From contig JADLFU010000011.1 in the NCBI GenBank assembly GCA_020849655.1, positions 89,474 through 153,473 of the forward strand: DNA of 64,000 nucleotides, read 5' to 3'. Position 1 is the stretch's first letter. Each line of letters opens with the position of its first letter. A program made the translations under genes and the position numbers. This DNA is from Polyangiaceae bacterium (GTDB lineage: Bacteria; Myxococcota_A; Polyangia; Polyangiales; Polyangiaceae). Of this stretch, positions 58,616-64,000 are shown piece by piece. The notes under the pieces are model-generated. The model saw only the letters and a list, made by a program, of their open reading frames with translations. It had not been told where the DNA came from and searched no databases.

Positions 58616-59257
58616 GCGCTCGGCGATCCCGACCAGGCGAGGGCGGTCCAGGATCTCGAGCGCCTTGCCGCGCGAGACGACGCCGTCCTCGCGCAGCTGG
58701 GCGATCGCGCGCGACAGCGTCTCCGGGCGCATGCGCAGCATCCTCGCGATCACGGCGAACGTGACGCGCGCGCCGCCGTTCTGCTCGCGGTCGAGCAGGT
58801 ACCGCGCGACGCGGGAGGTCGCGCTGCCGGAGGACGTGACGCGCTCCTCCTCGCGGCGCCGCGTCTCGCGCAGCACGAGATCGAGCAGCGTGCCCGCGCG
58901 CGAGCCGAGGTCGCCCACCCAGGTGCGAAACGCGCCAGCGGAGGCCGTGCACACGGTGGTGCGCTGCTGCGCCGACGCCTGGTAGCTCGACGTCGCGCCG
59001 GTGAGCGCCTCGAGGCCCAGCATCGCGCCCTCTCCTCGCGTCGCGCAGCCCACGTCCTCGCCGGCGGGGCCGACCGCCGCGACCAGCACGGCGCCGCTCT
59101 TCACGCGGGTCACGGAGAGCGGGACGAGGCCCTGGCGGACGAGCACAGCGCCCTTCTGGACGACGCGCTCGCGGAAGGGGCAGGGCTCGGGGAGCGACGC
59201 GCGGCCGAGCGGGCAGTCGTCGCAGTCGGGAGAGGGGTTGAGGGGCTTGGCGGCCAA
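58607..59257 (-). CDS. Crp/Fnr family regulator with N-terminal cysteine cluster
   Basis: 216 residues from a TTG at 59257, chosen because AAGGAG lies 6 bases upstream and the conserved part starts at once. N-terminal cysteines CDDCPLGRASLPEPC recall the FNR [4Fe-4S] ligands, with a fourth candidate in DVGCATRG. The cyclic-nucleotide-like beta barrel follows (VVQKGAVLVRQG, GAMLGLEALTG). The C-terminal winged helix has RVARYLLDRE, ARMLRMRPETLSRAIAQLREDGVV. It lacks the PRSARAE cAMP-binding block of CRP. It probably senses oxygen, NO or redox state. It is divergent from a hemerythrin gene and convergent with glpB. Confidence 0.88.
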   Translation of the reverse strand: MAAKPLNPSPDCDDCPLGRASLPEPCPFRERVVQKGAVLVRQGLVPLSVTRVKSGAVLVAAVGPAGEDVGCATRGEGAMLGLEALTGATSSYQASAQQRTTVCTASAGAFRTWVGDLGSRAGTLLDLVLRETRRREEERVTSSGSATSRVARYLLDREQNGGARVTFAVIARMLRMRPETLSRAIAQLREDGVVSRGKALEILDRPRLVGIAERGA

Positions 59258-59377
59258 GGCGTTCTCCTTCGGCGCCGGACGGCGCCGGGTGCGGGCTTCG
59301 GGGGGCTGTGCCCCCCGCACACGGGTACGCGCAGCGCGCGCGTCGGGGCATGACATCCGTCACGAACTCGCGTTTCG

Positions 59378-59971
59378 ATGACCGCCGTCAGCGAGGCGCG
59401 CGGCGGGCTCGGCGCATGCTGCGCGTCGATGGCCGACCTCATCGAGGTGCTGATGGAAGAGCACCTGCACGTGCTGATGGTGCTGAACGCGGTCGAGCGC
59501 GTGCGGGGCGCGGGGCCCGGGCAGCCGCCGACCCACCTCGACGTGCTCGAGGCGGCGGTGGAGTTCCTCCGGGTGCAGGTGGACGGCGCGCACCACGGCA
59601 AGGAGGAGGCGGGCCTGTTCGCGGCGATGGAGGCGGCCGGCCTGCCGCCGTCGGCGACGCCGGTCGGCTGCATGCTGCACCAGCACGTGCGTGGCAGAGA
59701 GCTCACCGAGTCGATGGCGCGCGCGATCGACGGCGCGCGCCGCGGAGACGCCGACGCACAGGAGGCGCTGCGTCTCTCGGCGGGCGAGTACGTGCGGGTG
59801 CTCGCGCCGCACATCCAGATGGAGGACTACGTGGTCTATCCGCTCGCGCGCCGCGCGATCAGCGCCGACGCCCTCGCGCGGCTGGGCGAGCGCCTGGTCG
59901 ACCCGGCCGAGCTCGCCGCGTTCGCGGACGCCGCGCGCGCCATCGACGCGGCCGCGTCGCGCGCGCCGTGA
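59378..59971 (+). CDS. hemerythrin-like (HHE) domain protein
   Basis: 197 residues of four-helix type. Candidate iron ligands lie in order: MEEHLHVLMVLNAVE, DGAHHGKEEAGLFAAME, LHQHVRGRE and PHIQMEDYVVYPLARR. This His...His-x-x-x-Glu...His...His-x-x-x-Asp pattern is that of a di-iron hemerythrin domain. Such proteins bind O2 or NO or repair iron-sulfur clusters (YtfE-like). The ATG is 120 bases from the start of the divergent FNR-like gene. A TGAC-N4-GTCA inverted repeat (59351-59362) lies 15 bases before the ATG and may be a Crp/Fnr-type site, though the match to TTGAT-N4-ATCAA is poor. Confidence 0.86.
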   Translation: MTAVSEARGGLGACCASMADLIEVLMEEHLHVLMVLNAVERVRGAGPGQPPTHLDVLEAAVEFLRVQVDGAHHGKEEAGLFAAMEAAGLPPSATPVGCMLHQHVRGRELTESMARAIDGARRGDADAQEALRLSAGEYVRVLAPHIQMEDYVVYPLARRAISADALARLGERLVDPAELAAFADAARAIDAAASRAP

Positions 59972-60023
59972 GCCGCGTGGTCCGCTTTGCTGCGATGGAC
60001 GGCGGGAGTAAGCGGTCTCGCGC

Positions 60024-61151
60024 ATGGCCCCCTCCGTCACCGCGCTCGAAGCCGCCCTCCAACGCGTCCAGGATCCCGAGCTCGGGCGGTCCCTGATCGA
60101 GCTCGGGATGGTGCGCGACCTCGCGGTCTCCGACGCGGGCGCCGTGTCGCTGCGCGTCGTCTTGACCACCCCGGCGTGCCCGATGAAGGCGCGCATCGGC
60201 GACGACGTGCGCGCGGCGCTGACGGTCGCGGGCGCCACCGCCGTCGAGATCACGTGGGACGCCGAGGTGCCACGTCGCGCGATGCGCGACGACGATCCCG
60301 TGCCGAGCGCGTCGAACATCATCTTCGTGATGAGCGGCAAGGGCGGGGTCGGCAAGAGCACCGTGGCGACCAACCTGACGATGGCGCTGCACCGCTTCGG
60401 GTGCCGCGTCGGCCTGCTCGACGCCGACATCTACGGCCCCAGCATCCCGACGATGATGGGCGTGATGGGGCGGCCGATCTCGAAGGACGGCGCCCGGATC
60501 GAGCCGCTGCAGCGCTTCGGCGTGAAGCTGATGAGCATCGGGTTCCTGCTCGAGGATCCGAAGAGCGCCGTCATCTGGCGCGGGCCGATGCTCGCGGGCG
60601 CGCTGATGCAGTTCCTGAAGGACGTGGAGTGGGGGCCGCTCGACTACCTGATCCTCGATCTGCCCCCCGGCACCGGCGACATCGCGCTCACGCTGTCGCA
60701 GCGGGTCGCCGCGACGGGCGCGGTGATCGTCACGACCCCGCAGGAGGTCGCGCTGCAGGACGTCTACAAGTCGGTCGCGATGTGCAAGAAGGTCGACATC
60801 CCGGTCCTCGGGGTCATCGAGAACATGAGCTACTTCGAGGATCCGTCGGGCCAGCGCCACGAGCTGTTCGGCGCAGGCGGGGGCCAGGCGGTGGCGGAGT
60901 TCGCCGAGGCGCCGCTGCTCGGCAGGCTCCCGCTCGATCCGCGCGCGCGCCAGTGGGGAGACGCGGGCACGCCCGTCGTCAAGGCGGCGCCGGAGCTCGA
61001 GGTGTCGAAGGAGATGGTGCGCATCGCGGAGCGCCTCGCCGACCGCATCAGCCTGCTGCACGCCGCGCGCGGCGCGGCGGAGGGCGGCGGCGAGCTCGTG
61101 ATCGACCGCTCGGGGGGGCAAGGGCGCGTGCGCCTGCCCATCGCGCGCTGA
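60024..61151 (+). CDS. apbC: Mrp/ApbC family iron-sulfur cluster carrier ATPase
   Basis: 375 residues. An N-terminal MIP18/DUF59 domain (about 1-90; VLTTPACPMKARIGDDV) carries the conserved Cys. The P-loop is MSGKGGVGKSTVATNLTMAL (about 103), then LLDADIYGPSIPTMMG and LDYLILDLPPGTGDIALTL. The C-terminal segment VIENMSYFEDPSGQRHELFG occupies the place of the usual CxxC cluster-bridging motif, but both cysteines are missing here. The protein may therefore load clusters through the MIP18 Cys only, or have another role. It is coupled to the next gene by TGATG. Confidence 0.9.
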   Translation: MAPSVTALEAALQRVQDPELGRSLIELGMVRDLAVSDAGAVSLRVVLTTPACPMKARIGDDVRAALTVAGATAVEITWDAEVPRRAMRDDDPVPSASNIIFVMSGKGGVGKSTVATNLTMALHRFGCRVGLLDADIYGPSIPTMMGVMGRPISKDGARIEPLQRFGVKLMSIGFLLEDPKSAVIWRGPMLAGALMQFLKDVEWGPLDYLILDLPPGTGDIALTLSQRVAATGAVIVTTPQEVALQDVYKSVAMCKKVDIPVLGVIENMSYFEDPSGQRHELFGAGGGQAVAEFAEAPLLGRLPLDPRARQWGDAGTPVVKAAPELEVSKEMVRIAERLADRISLLHAARGAAEGGGELVIDRSGGQGRVRLPIAR

Positions 61152-62743
61152 TGCGGCGCGCGCCCTCGATCATCCTCCTGCTCGCGTCGCTGTCGCCCGC
61201 CGCGCGCGCGGACACCGGCTGGCTCGATAGGTTCGATCTCGACACCGGGCGGACCCCTCGCAAGCCGCGGGAGGCGGGCGTCGTGCGGCTGCAGGTGCAC
61301 GGCGAGTACCAGCTGCGCGGCACGCTGTCGTCGGACACCCCGCTCGCCGCGCCGCTCTCGCAGCCCGGCGCGACCACGCTCGGGCAGCGCCGCTACGTCT
61401 CGCACTGGCACAGGCTCGAGCTGCGCGCGCAGGTGTCCGACAAGGTCGAGCTCGTCGGGCAGCTCGACATGCCGCGCGGGTTCGTCGGCCAGACGACCCG
61501 CGGCGTGGGCCTCGCGGCCGAGCCGTACGACGAGCAGAACCCCGCGCGCATCGATCCCCGGTGGCTCTACCTCGACGTGTGGACGCCGGTCGGGCTCGTC
61601 CGCGTCGGCCACCAGCCCAACCACTTCGGCATGGGGATGCTCGCGAACGACGGCGACCACCCGAGCTTGTTCGCGGACTACTCGCGCGGCGACGTGTCCG
61701 AGCGCGTCCTGTTCGCGACGCGGCCGCTCGGCGCGAGCTCGCCGTGGGCGGTGTTCCTCGCCGGCGACGTCGTCTACCGCGACGCGAACGCCTCGCTCGC
61801 GGACGGCGATCGCGCGCTCCAGGGGCTCGTCGGCACGCTGCTCGGCGACGAGCACGATCAGCTCGGCGCGTTCTTCGTCCTGCGGGATCAGCGGCGCGAC
61901 CGCGACAACGGGCAGCCCGCGGGCGCCACGTACCGCGAGTTCCTCCGCGTCCGCGCGCTCGACGTCAACGGTCGGTTTCACGGGCGCGCGCGCGGCGTGC
62001 CAGGCTTCTTCTTCGGCGAGGCGGAGGCCGCGGGGATCTGGGGCACCACGAACGTCACGCGCACCGTGGCGCAGGCGAGGACTGGAGAGCCGGAGCGCCT
62101 GCGCACGTTCGGCGCCGCCGCGCGCGTCGGGTTCGCGCGGGAGGCGAGGGGAGGCACGGCGCGGTACGCCGACGTCACGGCGGCGGTCGCGTGGGGCTAC
62201 GCGACCGGCGACGCGGATCCGTACGACGGCGTCACGCGGCGCTTCGTGATGAACCCCAATTTCAACGTTGGGCTCGTGTTGTTCGACCACGTGCTCGCGT
62301 GGAAGACGGCGCGCGCCGCGACGGCCGCGTCCGACCCGCTCCTCCTGAACCGCGCGCCCCCCGGGGTCGATCGCCTGCCGACGAACGGCGGCGTCGCGGG
62401 CGCGACGTACGTGAACCCGACCCTGGTCTACCGCCCGCGGCCCACGCTCGATCTGAAGGCGGGCGTGCTGTTCGCGTCGGCGACCGCCGACGTCGTCGAT
62501 CCGTACCAGACGGCCGTCCGCGGCAGCTACGCGAACTTCGACGGCGGCCGCGCGCGCAACAGGGATCTCGGCGTCGAGCTCGACGGCGGCGTCGAGTGGC
62601 GCGTCCCGCTCGACTTCGGGATGAGCGCGCAGCTCGGCGCGCAGGCGGGCGTGCTGTTCCCCGGCAAGGCGCTCGCGGACGCCGCCGGCACGCGCCCCGC
62701 GCCCCAGCACCTCTCGATGCTCAGGCTCGGGTTTCAGTACTGA
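61151..62743 (+). CDS. outer-membrane beta-barrel protein (alginate-export/porin-like)
   Basis: 530 residues from ATG 61151. The signal peptide ends SPAARA. The mature part begins with a linker (DRFDLDTGRTPRKP) and continues as amphipathic strands: VVRLQVHGEYQLRG, VELVGQLDMPRGFV, RWLYLDVWTPVGLVRVGHQPNHFGMGML. The C-terminus ends MLRLGFQY, an aromatic BAM signal. NHFGMGML resembles the pore region of OprD/AlgE-like or COG3203-type barrels. The role is unknown. Its one-base overlap with apbC shows co-translation. It ends 3 bases from the convergent glycosyltransferase gene. Confidence 0.78.
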   Translation: MRRAPSIILLLASLSPAARADTGWLDRFDLDTGRTPRKPREAGVVRLQVHGEYQLRGTLSSDTPLAAPLSQPGATTLGQRRYVSHWHRLELRAQVSDKVELVGQLDMPRGFVGQTTRGVGLAAEPYDEQNPARIDPRWLYLDVWTPVGLVRVGHQPNHFGMGMLANDGDHPSLFADYSRGDVSERVLFATRPLGASSPWAVFLAGDVVYRDANASLADGDRALQGLVGTLLGDEHDQLGAFFVLRDQRRDRDNGQPAGATYREFLRVRALDVNGRFHGRARGVPGFFFGEAEAAGIWGTTNVTRTVAQARTGEPERLRTFGAAARVGFAREARGGTARYADVTAAVAWGYATGDADPYDGVTRRFVMNPNFNVGLVLFDHVLAWKTARAATAASDPLLLNRAPPGVDRLPTNGGVAGATYVNPTLVYRPRPTLDLKAGVLFASATADVVDPYQTAVRGSYANFDGGRARNRDLGVELDGGVEWRVPLDFGMSAQLGAQAGVLFPGKALADAAGTRPAPQHLSMLRLGFQY

Positions 62744-62746
62744 CGA

Positions 62747-64000
62747 TCACTCCGGGAACGTCACCCGGACGAGCGCGAACTTGTTGCAGAGGCGCATGTC
62801 CGTGAGCGTCTCGAACCGCGGCGGGTTGCCGAGCTCCGCGCGCAGCGCGCCCACGCTCCGGTGCTCGGTCGTGAAGAAGAACACGCGCAGCCCCCGCGCG
62901 CGCTGCTCCTTCACCCACACCTTGAACCGCTCGCCGCTCGAGACGAACGCGGGCACGTGGTTGCCGGTGTAGAAGTTCTCGCCCTTCCAGTTCATCTGGA
63001 AGGCGACGAGCGGCTCCTGCGGGCTCGCCCGCCGCGCGTAGTAGGCCGAGATCGTCTCGCGCTGTCCCCAGTGCGGCGACGTCTTGGGGAAGTACGCCCA
63101 CAGCCCCCACGCGGCGAACCCGAGCGAGACGCCGGTGAGCATCGCCAGCCCCACCGCGCGCAGCCTGGGCGCCGCTGCGACGAGCGTGGCGATCACCGCG
63201 CCGACCGAGACGCCGACGAGCAGCGCGCGGAAGTCGAGGTGCTCCGGGAAGAGGCGCTTGTAATTGTAAGTGAACAAATACAACAAGCGCGCCTCCCCGA
63301 CGGCGTCGCCCGCGGGGCGCACGACGAGATCGCGCGCGACGAGGCCGACGAGCGCCGCGCCCGACAGCGCCGCGACCGCGGGCACGCGCGGATCGCGCTC
63401 GCGGCCGGGCTCGTCGCCCCACGTGTGCCAGCCGACCCACGCCGCGAGCGCGACGCCGGCCGACAGCGCCGCCACGGCGACGGGAACGCTCGGCGGGCGC
63501 AGCCACCCGAGCTCGCCGCGCCAGCCGTCGAGCTGCCCCGGCATCAGCCGGTACGCGCCGTACGCGACGAGCACGCCGCCGAGCGCCGCCAGCGCGAACG
63601 CGAGCGCCTTGACCTGCCGCGGGAGCCACCGATCCGCGAGGACGCCGACCAGCATCGCGGCCGCCGGCACCGCCGGGAAGATGTAGTGATGAAACTTCGT
63701 CAGCATCGCCGAGAACAGCGCGAACGCGAGCACGAACCACGTCGCGAGGAAGATGGACGCGTCGCCGCGCGCCTCGTGATCGTCGTCGGGGCGCCGCGCG
63801 AACGCGACGATCGCCGCGGGCACGAGCCCCGTCCAGGGGAAGAGCGCGTAGCCGAGCTGCCACACGTAGAACCGCACCGACGTGTCGTCGCCCTCGTTCG
63901 TGTCGTGCACGTGGGTGAGCGCGCGCTTCCACATGTCGTGGAAGATCAGGCGGTCGAGGAACTGCGGCCCGTGCCGCAGGTGCATCGCGAGGTACCAGGG
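62747..64000 (-). CDS. ArnT-like (GT39/PMT) membrane glycosyltransferase, C-terminal part
   Basis: The reading frame continues to the window edge, so the 5' part, including the catalytic first periplasmic loop, is missing; about 417 residues are seen. PWYLAMHLRHGPQFL begins the visible part, a block usual in ArnT/PMT-type proteins. It is followed by several membrane helices (LGYALFPWTGLVPAAIVAF, FHHYIFPAVPAAAMLVGVLADRW) and a soluble C-terminal domain (GENFYTGNHVPAF, FFFTTEHRSVGALRAEL). It would transfer a sugar from a polyprenyl-phosphate donor to lipid A or a protein. The internal methionine near 63985 is not the true start. Confidence 0.8.
   Translation of the reverse strand, partial: PWYLAMHLRHGPQFLDRLIFHDMWKRALTHVHDTNEGDDTSVRFYVWQLGYALFPWTGLVPAAIVAFARRPDDDHEARGDASIFLATWFVLAFALFSAMLTKFHHYIFPAVPAAAMLVGVLADRWLPRQVKALAFALAALGGVLVAYGAYRLMPGQLDGWRGELGWLRPPSVPVAVAALSAGVALAAWVGWHTWGDEPGRERDPRVPAVAALSGAALVGLVARDLVVRPAGDAVGEARLLYLFTYNYKRLFPEHLDFRALLVGVSVGAVIATLVAAAPRLRAVGLAMLTGVSLGFAAWGLWAYFPKTSPHWGQRETISAYYARRASPQEPLVAFQMNWKGENFYTGNHVPAFVSSGERFKVWVKEQRARGLRVFFFTTEHRSVGALRAELGNPPRFETLTDMRLCNKFALVRVTFPE

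Overview
The base composition is very high in GC, with almost every third codon position G or C. The gene set points to a myxobacterium (Myxococcota, probably class Polyangia). It includes many lipoproteins with Gly/Ala-rich linkers and cysteine-rich repeats, a membrane Ser/Thr kinase, a GAF/PAS histidine kinase, VIT/VWA proteins, an IgGFc-binding-type lipoprotein and a lamin-tail lipoprotein. This assignment is inferred from gene content, not from a marker gene. No tRNA, rRNA, CRISPR array, insertion sequence or phage gene was found. Coding density is extreme: no gap between supported genes reaches 300 bases, and many neighbours overlap by 1-11 bases. Layout, 1-12.9 kb: the 3' end of L-serine dehydratase overlaps a GNAT gene. 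A minus-strand operon follows: a zinc-ribbon protein with repeated TMLGM-like motifs, a membrane Ser/Thr kinase and a beta-propeller-like protein. Next come an outer-membrane protein paired with a thioredoxin-fold lipoprotein, a Cys-rich DUF4215-type lipoprotein coupled to a THUMP rRNA methyltransferase, and an ArsA/Get3-type ATPase. 12.9-20.4 kb: a regulator joining an excisionase-like HTH to a periplasmic-binding-protein-like domain is divergent from a tight six-gene envelope operon. That operon encodes a PstS-like binding protein, a small lipoprotein, a porin, a YfaP-like lipoprotein, a TonB-dependent receptor and another lipoprotein. It has no inner-membrane permease and is the best candidate here for an undescribed uptake or sensing system. 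20.4-32.5 kb: a prephenate dehydratase-DAHP synthase fusion, a DUF2071 gene with a disturbed 3' end, an HtrA-like protein that has lost its catalytic residues, an ECF sigma factor with a very large multi-domain anti-sigma-like partner (zinc finger, TM, FecR, VIT, VWA, TPR, YfaP-like), and a two-gene signalling pair in which one protein has HisKA but no ATPase domain. 32.5-45.5 kb: enoyl-CoA hydratase, two surface lipoproteins, a 2OG-oxygenase-like protein, an orphan ExbD, two hot-dog thioesterases fused by overlap to mutS2, a TetR-P450 operon with a visible palindromic operator, and a class II aldolase/methyltransferase/PqqD operon divergent from a nucleotidyltransferase. 45.5-64 kb: a membrane protein with DnaJ-type zinc repeats, a glycerophosphodiesterase lipoprotein, a TMTC-like membrane protein, two large repeat lipoproteins, an SMR transporter, glpA-glpB, a cysteine-containing Crp/Fnr regulator divergent from a hemerythrin gene, an Mrp/ApbC ATPase coupled to a beta-barrel protein, and the 3' part of an ArnT-like glycosyltransferase cut by the window edge.
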